Below, piece by piece: positions 48,107 to 57,213 of a stretch of 64,000 nt of DNA. The translations under genes were made by a program, and so were the position numbers. Origin of the DNA: Alkalibacterium sp. MB6 (GTDB taxonomy: Bacteria > Bacillota > Bacilli > Lactobacillales > Carnobacteriaceae_A); NCBI RefSeq assembly GCF_009935905.1, contig NZ_PREX01000008.1:24567-88566 (forward strand). The letters run 5' to 3'. A model generated the notes under the pieces. That model worked only from the letters and a program-made list of their open reading frames with translations. It ran no database searches and had not been told where the DNA came from. Within the stretch, counting starts at the first letter, position 1, and the number at the start of each line of letters is the position of its first letter.

Positions 48107-48355
48107 AAAAACGGGACTGGGAAATAAGTCTCATTAAATCAAGTAGGCTAAAAAAACACGAACAATCATCATTAGCGGTGTAAAAGGACGACTTTACGTA
48201 CATCTCTTTGTAGCATCTATGATGCGTACTAAGAGAGTAGTAAAGCTAGTTCTGAGACCTTGGCTCAGAACGGTCCCACCGCTCTTTAAGGATGACTGTT
48301 CGTGTTTTTATGATTATTTAGGTACTCCTAATAGTTTATTCCCAGCTCCGTTTTA
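48107..48355. mobile_element. 250-bp structured inverted-repeat element
   Basis: Terminal inverted repeats AAAACGGGACTGGGAAATAA and TTTATTCCCAGCTCCGTTTTA bound the element. Inside lies a second long stem (AACACGAACA.TCATC / GATGACTGTTCGTGTT), then two side hairpins: CTTTAC...TCTCTT with AAGAGAGTAGTAAAG, capped by GCATCTATGATGC, and TTCTGAG/CTCAGAA. It could fold as a branched cloverleaf on either strand. Its ends resemble those of the 130-bp elements at 62154 and 63871 (GGGRCTGRGAAA), suggesting one MITE-like family. No coding capacity is seen. It lies between convergent trpZ and metQ. Confidence 0.7.
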
Positions 48356-48373
48356 TTTTAAAGCGATAGAATC

Positions 48374-49270
48374 TTATTCATTAACTTCGAATGTCCGCTT
48401 CAAGTGGCCTTGGTCAACGAACTCCTGCAAGAAATCATAAACTTCTTGGCTAGTCATAGCGTCAGCTAATGCTTGAATTTCGTCAGAGTCTTGATTGTCT
48501 TCACGAGCAATTAAGGTTTGAGCAAAGATGTTGTCTTCATCTTGTTCTAAGAAAACAGCATCTTCCGTAGTTAAACCAACGTTAGCGATATAAGTTGGGT
48601 AGTGGAAAACCAATTCAACGCCATCTTCGTAAGCTGAATTCAAGTTCAATAAATCAATAGAAGTGAATGTGAAGTCGTATGGATTGTCGACAACATCGTC
48701 AATGGTTACTTCAAAGACACTTACTTCTGGGTCCAAGGTAATTAAATCAACAGATTGCAAAGTAGCTAATGCACGCGCTTCGTTTGAAGGGTCACTTGGA
48801 ATCGCTACTTCTGCACCATTTTCAATATCTTCAATAGAATCGTAAACAGGTGAGTAGAATCCGACGAGTGCATTGTAAATCGGCTGAACAGTCACTAAAT
48901 TGCCATCACGTTCATTGTTAAACATTTGCATGAATGGTTCATGTTGGGCAAAGTTGGCATCCACTTCTTCGTTCAGTAAAGCCTCGTTGTATTGGATATT
49001 GTCTGATACTTCCACCAACTCAACAGAGTAGCCCTCTGCAATGACCTCATCAGCAATTTCTACAATATCAGTCATCGGGGGCAAGTGAGACGCCACTCTA
49101 ATCACGACGTCTTCTGAATCATCTGTTGTTTCTTCTGCAGTATCTTCGGTCTCATCAACCGTTTCTTCAGTTGTATCTTCAGTTGTATCCTCAGCTGGCT
49201 CATCTTCCGTTGTGCCACACGCTGCAAGCATAAATACCGTACTACCTAATAATAAACTCTTCTTAATCAT
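48374..49270 (-). CDS. metQ: Methionine ABC substrate-binding lipoprotein
   Basis: A 298-residue NlpA/MetQ-family lipoprotein with lipobox LAAC (Cys19), followed by a stretch of about 35 residues almost all Glu, Asp and Thr, then the binding fold (VIRVASHLPPMTDIVEIADEVI onward). AQHEPFMQMFN and AIPSDPSNEARALATLQ are typical MetQ segments. It is the last gene of the metN-metI-metQ run on the minus strand. The acidic linker matches the one in the maltodextrin-binding protein. Confidence 0.9.
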   Translation of the reverse strand: MIKKSLLLGSTVFMLAACGTTEDEPAEDTTEDTTEETVDETEDTAEETTDDSEDVVIRVASHLPPMTDIVEIADEVIAEGYSVELVEVSDNIQYNEALLNEEVDANFAQHEPFMQMFNNERDGNLVTVQPIYNALVGFYSPVYDSIEDIENGAEVAIPSDPSNEARALATLQSVDLITLDPEVSVFEVTIDDVVDNPYDFTFTSIDLLNLNSAYEDGVELVFHYPTYIANVGLTTEDAVFLEQDEDNIFAQTLIAREDNQDSDEIQALADAMTSQEVYDFLQEFVDQGHLKRTFEVNE

Positions 49271-49299
49271 TTAATACTCTCCTTAATTTTATCTATTTT

Positions 49300-49986
49300 T
49301 TAACGCTTATCAATGGATTTGGCCAAACGCAAGCCGAACCACTGAAACACTTCTACTAAAATAATTATGACGATAATAGCGGTATACATAATATCTGTTT
49401 CGTACCGCTGATAACCGTAACGTATAGCAAAGTCACCAATTCCACCACCACCGACAACTCCCATAATAGTGGAATAAGAAATGAAGCTGATAACCGCCGT
49501 TGTAAAGCCGATGACCAGACTGCTTCTGGCTTCCACGTAAAGGAATTTCCAAACCATTTGCCAAGTTGTAGCTCCCATTGATTGCGCGGTTTCTATGATA
49601 CCGTTAGGCACATCCATCAGAGATTGTTCCACGAAACGCGCATAGAGGGCAATAGCAATAACAATCATTGGAAAGGAAGCAGCTATCGGGTCTCCTGTTG
49701 CTCGGCCATACACTTCCCGAATCAGAGGTTGCATAGCCACGACTAGCAACAAGAAAGGAAAAGACCGGATAATATTGACGACCGCATTTAATGACCGATT
49801 AATCAGGCGATTTTCGTTCGGTCTACCGTCTGCACTCAAAAACAAAAGTGTCCCCACCGGTAAACCGACTAAAATAGCGGCAAGCATAGCGAAAAACAGC
49901 ATTATACTGGTTTCCCACAAGCTATCCACCATGCGAGGAGCAAAATCAATCACCCGTTCAATATAAATGGATAACGTCTCAGGCAT
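49300..49986 (-). CDS. metI: Methionine ABC permease
   Basis: A 228-residue MetI permease with five helices. The motif NGIIETAQSMGATTWQMVWKF contacts the ATPase, and GVVGGGGIGDFAIRYGYQRY is diagnostic for MetI. It overlaps metN by eight bases. Confidence 0.93.
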   Translation of the reverse strand: MPETLSIYIERVIDFAPRMVDSLWETSIMLFFAMLAAILVGLPVGTLLFLSADGRPNENRLINRSLNAVVNIIRSFPFLLLVVAMQPLIREVYGRATGDPIAASFPMIVIAIALYARFVEQSLMDVPNGIIETAQSMGATTWQMVWKFLYVEARSSLVIGFTTAVISFISYSTIMGVVGGGGIGDFAIRYGYQRYETDIMYTAIIVIIILVEVFQWFGLRLAKSIDKR

Positions 49987-50716
49987 GGGTCAACACCTCT
50001 ATAGCTCGCTCATGGTAGGACTTAAAATCAGTTAGTTCTGCCGATTTCTGAACAGAAACAATGTCGACAATGCGACCATCTTCCATCACAGCGCTACGAT
50101 CACATAATGCTTTAATGACGGCCAATTCATGAGTCACGACTATAATAGTCATCCCAAAGACTTCATGAGCTTTTTTCAAGACATTAACGATCTCTTCAGT
50201 TGTGTTCTGGTCCAAAGCAGAAGTGGGTTCGTCACACAATAAAAGGGTTGGCCTAGAAATAAGTGCCCGAGCAATCCCCACTCGTTGCTTTTGTCCACCA
50301 CTCAACTGAGAAGGGTAACTGTGTTTTTTGTCCTCTAGTCCAACAAAATTCAGCACAGCATCCACCGTTAAAGGGTGATCATACTGATGCAAGGTTAAAG
50401 GCAGGCGAACATTTTCTTCAACTGTTTTATTATTCAACAAATTGAACTGCTGGAAAACCATACTGACATCTTTTTGATAAGCGCGTAGGTCTTTTCGAGA
50501 TAACTGATTGACTTGATGGTCACCCACAAGGACTCGCCCACTGTCTGGACGTTCTAAGGCATTGAGCAAACGAAGCAAAGTTGATTTACCAGCGCCGCTT
50601 TCGCCAATGACCCCAAACGCTTCGCCCTTATCAATCGTTAAGTGAATATCTCTTAAAGCATAAACGTGTGTATCCTCATCTCGGAAAGTCTTATTAACTT
50701 CCTGAATTTGAATCAT
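49979..50716 (-). CDS. metN: Methionine ABC ATPase
   Basis: A 245-residue ATPase with Walker A GESGAGKST, signature LSGGQKQRVGIARAL and Walker [13 protein letters not shown]. It is shorter than the usual 340-residue MetN because it lacks the C-terminal methionine-sensing ACT-like domain (NIL). The ATG at 50716 has AAAGGAG at better spacing than the GTG before it. Confidence 0.87.
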   Translation of the reverse strand: MIQIQEVNKTFRDEDTHVYALRDIHLTIDKGEAFGVIGESGAGKSTLLRLLNALERPDSGRVLVGDHQVNQLSRKDLRAYQKDVSMVFQQFNLLNNKTVEENVRLPLTLHQYDHPLTVDAVLNFVGLEDKKHSYPSQLSGGQKQRVGIARALISRPTLLLCDEPTSALDQNTTEEIVNVLKKAHEVFGMTIIVVTHELAVIKALCDRSAVMEDGRIVDIVSVQKSAELTDFKSYHERAIEVLTHA

Positions 50717-50778
50717 CACTAAACTCCTTTCCTATAAGATCCATGAATAAATGAGTGACTGCCGAGTCGCACAGGCTA

Positions 50779-50807
50779 ATTATAGAAACGCTTTAAGAAG
50801 ATAGCAA
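50779..50807 (-). promoter_or_regulatory. Promoter of the metNIQ operon
   Basis: On the minus strand -35 TTGCTA (50802-50807), a 17-base spacer and -10 TATAAT (50779-50784). The spacer holds AAAGCGTTTC, a partial CcpA-like core. No S-box or methionine T-box is seen between this promoter and metN. Confidence 0.7.
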
Positions 50808-51010
50808 AAGGAAAACGATTTCAAAATAAAGCGACTAAAAAGGAAGGTTAGCCAGAGAAACAGGTTGAAATCTGTGAAGGTATTTAAAAAGGCTTCGTGA
50901 CAGCCTTTCTAGGGGGTGTTATATTTATTAATAGTAAGTGAATCGATTTAAATGAAGAACAATATTGTTTTTATTTGATATGAGTAAAGGATAACTGGAA
51001 TGTATGAGAA

Positions 51011-51109
51011 TACTCCATACTCAAACGACATAATCATTTGAGTATGGAGATTAGGGTGAGTATTCTCTATACTCAAACAAAAATATGGTCTGAGTATGGA
51101 GAATACAGT
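51011..51109. repeat. Tandem hairpin locus R4 (two units, 51-bp period)
   Basis: ATACTCAAAC occurs at 51018 and 51069. Each copy starts a palindrome whose right arm is TTTGAGTATGGAGA or TCTGAGTATGGAGA; the first has a perfect 14-bp stem. The arms share GAGTATGGAGA with locus R2. Confidence 0.8.
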
Positions 51110-51159
51110 TTAATTTAATCCCTAAAGAAGTCATTAGACCATTTAAATTTTATAAAAAG

Positions 51160-51285
51160 AAAAAACCACCCGCTGGCGTCCAGCAGGTGGCAAAAAAGGA
51201 GTGGTATACCAACACTTGGAGGAGTGTGGTAACCAAAAAATAAGTTGGTTGTTGTGGGTATGATTAAAGTATAGTCTGTAAATTT
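51160..51285 (-). ncRNA. Candidate small RNA B with anti-Shine-Dalgarno loops
   Basis: Reading the minus strand, a hairpin GGTTACCACACT...AGTGTTGGTATACC presents CCTCC in its loop, followed by unpaired ACTCCTTTTTT, then an intrinsic terminator CCACCTGCTGG / CCAGCGGGTGG with six T. CCTCC and ACTCCTTTT are complements of ribosome-binding sites, as in trans-acting small RNAs of Firmicutes. A TATACT -10 lies near 51270; the -35 is unclear. No reading frame of note. The 5' end is uncertain. Confidence 0.5.
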
Positions 51286-51383
51286 GAATAAAGTATGATG
51301 AAGTAATGAACAAGTAAAGTTATTTTAGTTAAAGAAAAACAGAATGTGACTAAATCCTTCTCTCTTTTATTCATCAAAACAAA

Positions 51384-51593
51384 AAACCACCTTTCTCAGT
51401 TAGAAAGGTGGTTGGGGATAAGACGATATGTCTTTATTCGTCCATTTAGAGAATAGCCCATTCAATCCGGGGAGAAAGAATAACGGTCTCTAAATGGATT
51501 TATCTTTTCATATTATAAAGCAAACGTTTCGGGGGATTCCTTTGCTTTATAATCTTGGGGAGAAAAGAGTCGTGTACTTATATTCCACGTCTA
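51384..51593 (-). ncRNA. Candidate small RNA A with three perfect hairpins and C-rich loops
   Basis: Three perfect 12-bp stems follow one another on the minus strand: TTATAAAGCAAA (51513-51552), TCCATTTAGAGA (51441-51498) and the terminator AACCACCTTTCT (51385-51413) followed by six T. C-rich motifs occur unpaired at four places: CTCCCC near 51560, TCCCCC in loop 1, CTCCCC in loop 2 and TCCCC before the terminator. Such UCCC motifs are typical of small RNAs that block ribosome sites. An AT-rich promoter-like region lies at about 51592-51620. No coding potential. The family is not recognised. Confidence 0.6.
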
Positions 51594-51662
51594 TAATAAT
51601 ATCAAAAAAAAGCAAGTTAATCCTTAAAATCAGTTAAGGTTTTAGCATTTTAAAATGATAAT

Positions 51663-52181
51663 TTACTCACTAAGGGCTTCGACGATTGCTTTGTTAAAGG
51701 CAGGTAAATCATCAGGGGTGCGGCTGGAAATAATGCCACTTTCATCGTGGACCACTTCTTCATCACTAACAACAGCTCCAGCATTTCTTAAATCAACTAA
51801 AACCTGCTTAACGGCAGTCATTTTCTTCCCTTTGACAATTTCTGCGTTAATCATTAATTGTGGGCCGTGACAAATAGTGAAGATGGGTTTCTTGTTCTCG
51901 TCAAATGCTTTAGTAAATGCTAAGAAGCGATCGTCTTTACGCAGTTTATCTGGTGAGAATCCTCCAGGAATCAATAGCGCATCAAAATCACTTGGACTAA
52001 CATCATCGATACTCTTATCAATCGTTACAGATGCCTTCCCTTTTTTACCCTCTACGGTTTCACCCGCTTCAAATCCAATCGTTACTAATGTGTGTCCTGC
52101 CTTTTCTAATTCTTCTACAGGTGAAGTATATTCAACGTCTTCGAATAAGTCGGTCAATACAACTGCTATGCGTTTACTCAT
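51663..52181 (-). CDS. DJ-1/PfpI family protein
   Basis: A 172-residue class I glutamine-amidotransferase-like protein of the PfpI/YhbO subgroup, proposed as a glycation-repair or stress enzyme. The nucleophile elbow IFTICHGPQLM contains the catalytic Cys, with the conserved acidic residue in TDLFEDVEYTSPVEEL. GGAGGA precedes the ATG. Beside it on the other strand is methylglyoxal synthase; an enzyme family linked to methylglyoxal handling next to its producer is a plausible functional pairing. Confidence 0.88.
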   Translation of the reverse strand: MSKRIAVVLTDLFEDVEYTSPVEELEKAGHTLVTIGFEAGETVEGKKGKASVTIDKSIDDVSPSDFDALLIPGGFSPDKLRKDDRFLAFTKAFDENKKPIFTICHGPQLMINAEIVKGKKMTAVKQVLVDLRNAGAVVSDEEVVHDESGIISSRTPDDLPAFNKAIVEALSE

Positions 52182-52354
52182 TCATCATGTCCTCCTTCGA
52201 TTAGTCTACTTTAAGTGTATCGTTTTGAAAAAACACAGGTAAATAATATGATTAGAGATCTTTTCTAAAAAGAGTTTTATATAAGGAATCTTCTCATTTA
52301 TGGTATGATAAATAAAGAAGAAGCATGTGAGATGATAATAAAGGGGAGACTATC

Positions 52355-52777
52355 ATGAATATTGCATTAATTGCACATGATAAAAAGAAAGACGATATTG
52401 TCAAAATTGCAGAAGCCTATAAGGTCATACTAGGTAAGCATACATTATTTGCTACGGGAACAACGGGGAAACGAATTGCGGATGAAACGGGACTGGACAT
52501 TCATCGGTTTAAATCCGGACCACTTGGAGGAGACCAACAAATTGGTGCCTACATATCGGATAATAAAATGGATTTGGTGATATTTATTCGTGATCCACTA
52601 ACGGCGCAGGCTCATGAACCGGATATATCGGCATTACTTCGTCTATGCGATGTTTACGAAATACCATTGGCTACGAATATAGGGTCGGCAGAAGTGTTGC
52701 TAAGGGGACTGGATGCAGGCTTTTATGGTTGGCGAGATATATCGAGAGGTCACGATAGAGACACCCTTCATTTTTAA
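52355..52777 (+). CDS. mgsA: Methylglyoxal synthase
   Basis: A 140-residue enzyme converting dihydroxyacetone phosphate to methylglyoxal and phosphate, an overflow route when sugar phosphates build up. It opens [14 protein letters not shown] and has the active-site motifs [22 protein letters not shown] and [15 protein letters not shown], all characteristic of MgsA. The gene has AAAGGGGAG upstream. Its presence fits a chromosome with several high-flux sugar routes. Confidence 0.95.
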   Translation: MNIALIAHDKKKDDIVKIAEAYKVILGKHTLFATGTTGKRIADETGLDIHRFKSGPLGGDQQIGAYISDNKMDLVIFIRDPLTAQAHEPDISALLRLCDVYEIPLATNIGSAEVLLRGLDAGFYGWRDISRGHDRDTLHF

Positions 52778-52822
52778 AGGGACTTGATTTCTAACATAGT
52801 ATTAAAAGAAGGTGGAGTATAG

Positions 52823-53020
52823 ATGCTAACACTCATTGGAATAGGTTTGCTGGTGTATGGCTACTTGTCTTATACCCATCCGTTGGAAAAGAAAAAAGGA
52901 CGAAGACAGGCCGTGAGTCGATCGCTTATGCCCGATTGGGTACCCGTGATTCATAAAATAGGGGGCTTGTTATTTATGATAATAGGCGGCTTGCTTATCG
53001 TTATTAGTATACTGCAATAA
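52823..53020 (+). CDS. Small membrane protein
   Basis: A 65-residue protein with an N-terminal helix, a basic loop (EKKKGRRQAVSRS) and a second helix (IGGLLFMIIGGLLIVISIL). AAGGTGGAG precedes the ATG, and ald follows 23 bases later, so it is probably co-transcribed with its neighbours. No function known. Confidence 0.65.
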   Translation: MLTLIGIGLLVYGYLSYTHPLEKKKGRRQAVSRSLMPDWVPVIHKIGGLLFMIIGGLLIVISILQ

Positions 53021-53043
53021 AAATAGAGAGAGGAATATAAATT

Positions 53044-54156
53044 ATGATTATTGGATTACCAAAAGAAGTTAAAAACAATGAATATAGAGTGGCTTTGACA
53101 CCGCACAATGTCAATAGATTAGTCGAGGCGGGGCATCGAGTGATTGTTGAAACGAACGCCGGAATCGGAAGCGGCTTTGAGGATCAGCATTACAAAGAAA
53201 ACGGAGCAGAGATTAGCGATTCGGCAAAAGAGGTTTGGGAAACAGCTGAGATGATTACAAAAGTAAAAGAACCTGCACCAGAAGAATATGTTTACTTCAG
53301 AAAAGGGTTGATTTTATTCACGTATCTACACTTGTCTGCTGAAGCTGAATTGACACAAGCGTTAGTTGATAACGAAGTCACTGCTTTTGGATACGAAACA
53401 GTAGAAAAAGATGGCAAATTACCACTTCTGACGCCAATGAGTGAAGTAGCGGGTAGAATGGCTGTCCAAATTGGTGCCCATTACCTAGAAAAACACGAAG
53501 GTGGAAAAGGGGTTCTTTTAGGCGGTGTACCTGGTGTTGAAAAAGGAACGGTCACTATTTTAGGTGGCGGAGTTGTTGGTGAAAATGCGGCCCGTATTGC
53601 TATTGGACTTAGAGCAAACGTTAATATATTAGAATTAAACCCCAATAGAATGAGAGACCTCATTCATATGTTTGGAGGCGATATTCAGACATTAGCATCT
53701 AATCCGTCTAATATTGCAAAAGCGGTTAAAGAGTCTGATTTAGTCATTGGGTCTGTCTTAATTCCGGGAAGAAAAGCACCTAAATTAGTAACAGAAGAAA
53801 TGGTTAAATCCATGGAAAAAGGATCGGTTATTGTCGATATTGCGATTGACCAAGGAGGAAACTTTGAAACACTGAATTCTCCTACCTCTCACGAAGATCC
53901 GATTGTTGAAAAGCATGGTGTGCTGCATTATGGAGTAGCGAATATACCTGGATCAGTACCAAAGACAGCTACATTAGCCTTAACGAATGACACCATTTTA
54001 TATGCCTTACAACTGGCAAATAAGGGCGTAGAAGAAGCGGTTAAAGATAACGAGAGCCTTGCATCAGGTATGAATACCTATAAAGGAAAAGTAACGAATG
54101 AAGCAGTTGCTACTGATTTAGGTTATGACTATGTACCACTCGATAGCCTGATTTAA
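53044..54156 (+). CDS. ald: Alanine dehydrogenase
   Basis: NAD-dependent enzyme of 370 residues interconverting alanine and pyruvate plus ammonia. It begins [20 protein letters not shown], has the catalytic Lys/His region [11 protein letters not shown] and the NAD-binding [16 protein letters not shown], then [19 protein letters not shown]. Length and motifs fit Ald. Together with dsdA it gives the cell two deamination routes to pyruvate. Confidence 0.95.
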   Translation: MIIGLPKEVKNNEYRVALTPHNVNRLVEAGHRVIVETNAGIGSGFEDQHYKENGAEISDSAKEVWETAEMITKVKEPAPEEYVYFRKGLILFTYLHLSAEAELTQALVDNEVTAFGYETVEKDGKLPLLTPMSEVAGRMAVQIGAHYLEKHEGGKGVLLGGVPGVEKGTVTILGGGVVGENAARIAIGLRANVNILELNPNRMRDLIHMFGGDIQTLASNPSNIAKAVKESDLVIGSVLIPGRKAPKLVTEEMVKSMEKGSVIVDIAIDQGGNFETLNSPTSHEDPIVEKHGVLHYGVANIPGSVPKTATLALTNDTILYALQLANKGVEEAVKDNESLASGMNTYKGKVTNEAVATDLGYDYVPLDSLI

Positions 54157-54173
54157 TTACTCTATAAAAAACT

Positions 54174-54239
54174 AAAAACGAACGAACATCTCATACGTGG
54201 CCATCTAACCACTAGTATAAGATGCTCGTTCGTTTTTTA
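54174..54239. terminator. Bidirectional terminator between ald and DUF378 gene
   Basis: AAAACGAACGA.CATCT.ATAC pairs with GTAT..AGATG.TCGTTCGTTTT, with T-runs on both strands. Confidence 0.8.
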
Positions 54240-54249
54240 TCTGTTTAGT

Positions 54250-54471
54250 TTAGCGGTCCTTTAATCGGCTTCCGCCTCTTGGAGTAAAGGAATAGTACTT
54301 AAAGCACCATAAGGCACTCAATCCAACAAGAATATAAACGATACGCGTACCCCACTGTTCAACATCTCCAAAAACCATTTCAACTATATTAAATCCAAAT
54401 AGACCAATTAGTAACAGGTGAATCCCACCAATAATAAGCAGAGTCAAAGCTGCCCGGTCAAGTATTTTCAA
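54250..54471 (-). CDS. DUF378 family membrane protein
   Basis: A 73-residue protein starting MKILDRAALTLLIIGGIHLL with two membrane helices, containing GFNIVEMVFGD and RIVYILVGLSALW, the typical pattern of DUF378. GGAGGA precedes the ATG. Function unknown. Confidence 0.85.
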   Translation of the reverse strand: MKILDRAALTLLIIGGIHLLLIGLFGFNIVEMVFGDVEQWGTRIVYILVGLSALWCFKYYSFTPRGGSRLKDR

Positions 54472-54686
54472 AAGTAGTCCTCCTCTATTGTTCTGATACT
54501 ACAATGATACGAAATTTAAAGAGAAAAGTCGATTGATTGTTATTCGAAAATGGAATAAAAATGCATGAGAGGCTTATTTGGTAAAGAGTAAAGGAAAAAA
54601 TGATAAAATAATAGCATTACATGAAACCAATCAAAAAATTATACCGCTTATAGTGTGTCAGCTATCTAAATGGAAACGAATGAATA

Positions 54687-54747
54687 AACACGACTCATCA
54701 TCTTTCGCACTTTTAGGAGGCGTACAAGGTGATGAGTCGTGTTTTTT
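54687..54747 (+). terminator. Strong terminator upstream of fhs
   Basis: A perfect 14-bp stem (AACACGACTCATCA / TGATGAGTCGTGTT) encloses a 29-base loop containing AGGAGG and is followed by six T. No gene ends here: the DUF378 gene is divergent and fhs starts 120 bases later. It may be the end of a short untranslated RNA or an attenuator for fhs. The rest of 54472-54866 shows a promoter-like TTATACT near 54797 and no gene. Confidence 0.65.
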
Positions 54748-54866
54748 ATAATGCTTAAGAGAATAGATTTAAGTATCGAATCGAATGTCCTGTGTTATAC
54801 TAAAAATGTAAGAGGAGAAAGCAGTGGATGCACTTTTTCTCACATATTGTCCAGGAGGGGATACCC

Positions 54867-56537
54867 ATGATGAAAAGCGATATCGAAATAGCTCAATCTA
54901 CAGAGATGCGCCCAATCGAGGAGATTGCAAGCAAACTAGCGATTGAAGACAAGCATTTGGAGCATTATGGAAAATATAAAGCAAAAGTTGATTACAATGT
55001 GCTACATAATTCAGAGGTGAAAAACGGCAAATTGATTTTAGTCACTGCCATTAACCCGACTCCAGCTGGTGAAGGTAAAACCACTACATCGGTTGGTTTG
55101 GGAGATGCTTTGCAAAAGATAGGAAAGAAAGCAGCCGTTGCTATGCGTGAACCGTCTTTAGGCCCCGTATTTGGTATTAAAGGCGGCGCAGCAGGTGGCG
55201 GTTATGCACAAGTTATCCCCATGGAAGATATTAACCTGCATTTTACAGGAGATATCCACGCCATTGGTGCAGCGAATAACCTAGTAGCGGCTATGATTGA
55301 CAACCATATATACCAGGGGAATGAACTAAGTATTGATCCAAGACGAGTGACGTGGAGACGAGCCATTGACATGAACGATCGCCAGTTGCGCTCTATTGTC
55401 AGCGGTATTGGGGCAAAAACGAACGGGATGCCAAGAGAAGACGGCTTTGATATTACTGTTGCTTCCGAGATTATGGCGGTCCTTTGTTTATCAAATTCCT
55501 TGAGTGAAATGAAAGAGAAATTAAGAAACTGTCTAGTGGCGTATACATTCGATAATAAGCCGATTACGTTAGGTCAACTCAATGCAGAAGGAGCTGTATC
55601 GGCACTACTTAAAGATGCATTAAAACCCAATCTGGTACAAACACTCGAACACACGCCTGTTTTTGTTCACGGGGGTCCGTTTGCCAATATTGCTCACGGG
55701 TGCAACAGTCTGTTGGCAACAAAAATGGCCTTGGCACATGCGGATTATGTGGTAACGGAAGCCGGATTTGGTGCGGATTTAGGGGCTGAGAAATTTATTG
55801 ATATCAAATGCCGTATGGGTGGCTTGAAGCCAGATGCTGTAGTGATTGTGGCGACGATTCGCGCGTTAAAAATGCATGGTGGTGTAAAGAAAACCGATTT
55901 AAACACTGAAAATATAGAGGCATTGAAAAAAGGGCTGCCAAATTTAATCAAACACATTGAAAACATTCAACAGGTCTTCTCCTTGCCAGCAGTTGTTGCG
56001 ATTAATGCCTTCCCTCAAGATACTGAGGAAGAATTGACAGTATTGAAACATGCCATCGAAGCAACGGGTAGCCGTATTGTTCAGTCGAATGTTTGGGCTG
56101 AAGGTGGAGCCGGTGGTGTGGAATTGGCAGAAGCTGTGGTTGACATGTGTGAAGAAGAGTCTACATTAACCTTTGCATATGAATTAAGTGACTCAATTGA
56201 ATCAAAGGTAGATAAAATTGTTCAAAAAGTCTACGGCGGAAACGGAACAGAGTGGTCTAAGTCAGCAAGAAATGCAGCTAAAAAGTTAACTGATTTAGGC
56301 TACGGGAACTTACCTATTTGTATGGCAAAAACGCAATACTCATTGTCTGATAATGCTGCAGCTCTTGGACGCCCAGAGGATTTCATTGTAAACGTTAGAA
56401 ATCTATCTGTATCAGCGGGAGCCGGCTTTATCGTCGTGCTAACGGGAAATATTATGAGAATGCCTGGCTTGCCAAAAGTGCCATCAGCCGTGCAAGTGGA
56501 TGTATCCGAGGACGGAACCATATCCGGATTGTTTTAA
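54867..56537 (+). CDS. fhs: Formate-tetrahydrofolate ligase
   Basis: ATP-dependent enzyme of 556 residues making 10-formyl-THF from formate and THF. Motifs are [23 protein letters not shown] (P-loop region), [23 protein letters not shown] and [15 protein letters not shown]. The ATG at 54867 is chosen because AGGAGGGG lies six bases upstream; a longer frame from 54828 adds unlike sequence. First gene of a four-gene folate operon with 1-50 base gaps. Confidence 0.95.
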   Translation: MMKSDIEIAQSTEMRPIEEIASKLAIEDKHLEHYGKYKAKVDYNVLHNSEVKNGKLILVTAINPTPAGEGKTTTSVGLGDALQKIGKKAAVAMREPSLGPVFGIKGGAAGGGYAQVIPMEDINLHFTGDIHAIGAANNLVAAMIDNHIYQGNELSIDPRRVTWRRAIDMNDRQLRSIVSGIGAKTNGMPREDGFDITVASEIMAVLCLSNSLSEMKEKLRNCLVAYTFDNKPITLGQLNAEGAVSALLKDALKPNLVQTLEHTPVFVHGGPFANIAHGCNSLLATKMALAHADYVVTEAGFGADLGAEKFIDIKCRMGGLKPDAVVIVATIRALKMHGGVKKTDLNTENIEALKKGLPNLIKHIENIQQVFSLPAVVAINAFPQDTEEELTVLKHAIEATGSRIVQSNVWAEGGAGGVELAEAVVDMCEEESTLTFAYELSDSIESKVDKIVQKVYGGNGTEWSKSARNAAKKLTDLGYGNLPICMAKTQYSLSDNAAALGRPEDFIVNVRNLSVSAGAGFIVVLTGNIMRMPGLPKVPSAVQVDVSEDGTISGLF

Positions 56538-56549
56538 GGAGCGGTTAAG

Positions 56550-57212
56550 ATGAACGAATTAACAATAGACCATTATCTGACAGAATTGGGCAATAAAGAG
56601 GGGTTGCCTGGTGGTGGAAGTGCCGGGGCTTACATTGGAGCCATGAGTGCTTCGCTTGTACGTTTGGTTGTTGATGTTCAAAAGGATAAGAAAAGTTATG
56701 CTGATTATTCTGACGAACTCTACAGCTTACTCAAGCAAGCCCACGATTTAAGAGACACCTTTGAGAGACTGGCAAATGACGATTCAAACGCATTTGAACC
56801 CGTTCTCAAAGCGTATCAAATGCCAAAAGAGACGGCAGATGAAAAAGAGAAACGACAAAAAACGATTGAGGGAGCTTTACTAAAAGCAGCCCAACCTCCT
56901 CTTGATATGCTTCACTCATCAATTGAGTTGATAGGTATTCTTGACCAATTAGTAAAGATGCGTATGCGAGGGACGATAGTGAATGATTTAATGGTAGCCG
57001 CTGTCTTTATGCGGGCTGTTTTGGAAACAGCCCATCTAAACGTTACTATCAACACGAAACTAATGAAAAACGACTGGAACAGAGAAGAGATGAATCGTCA
57101 GGCGGATGAATGGTTGGCACAAGGGAAAAGCAGCCTCACTCACTTGTCTGAAGTTATGACTCATTTTCTCACACACGACCAATGGCCACAGGCATTAATG
57201 GAGGAGGAATGA
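56550..57212 (+). CDS. fchA: Cyclodeaminase/cyclohydrolase family protein
   Basis: A 220-residue member of the formimino-THF cyclodeaminase / methenyl-THF cyclohydrolase (FTCD-C) family. The N-terminal PGGGSAGAYIGAMSASLVRLV motif is the signature of the group. It lies between fhs and folD, 12 and 1 bases from them. FolD already has cyclohydrolase activity, so FchA either adds capacity or handles formimino groups. No formiminotransferase or purine/histidine degradation gene is nearby. Confidence 0.85.
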   Translation: MNELTIDHYLTELGNKEGLPGGGSAGAYIGAMSASLVRLVVDVQKDKKSYADYSDELYSLLKQAHDLRDTFERLANDDSNAFEPVLKAYQMPKETADEKEKRQKTIEGALLKAAQPPLDMLHSSIELIGILDQLVKMRMRGTIVNDLMVAAVFMRAVLETAHLNVTINTKLMKNDWNREEMNRQADEWLAQGKSSLTHLSEVMTHFLTHDQWPQALMEEE

Positions 57213-57213
57213 G

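Noticed and set aside
48219..48440. A 73-codon frame between trpZ and metQ
   Set aside because: It lies mainly in the inverted-repeat element and runs into metQ; no ribosome site.
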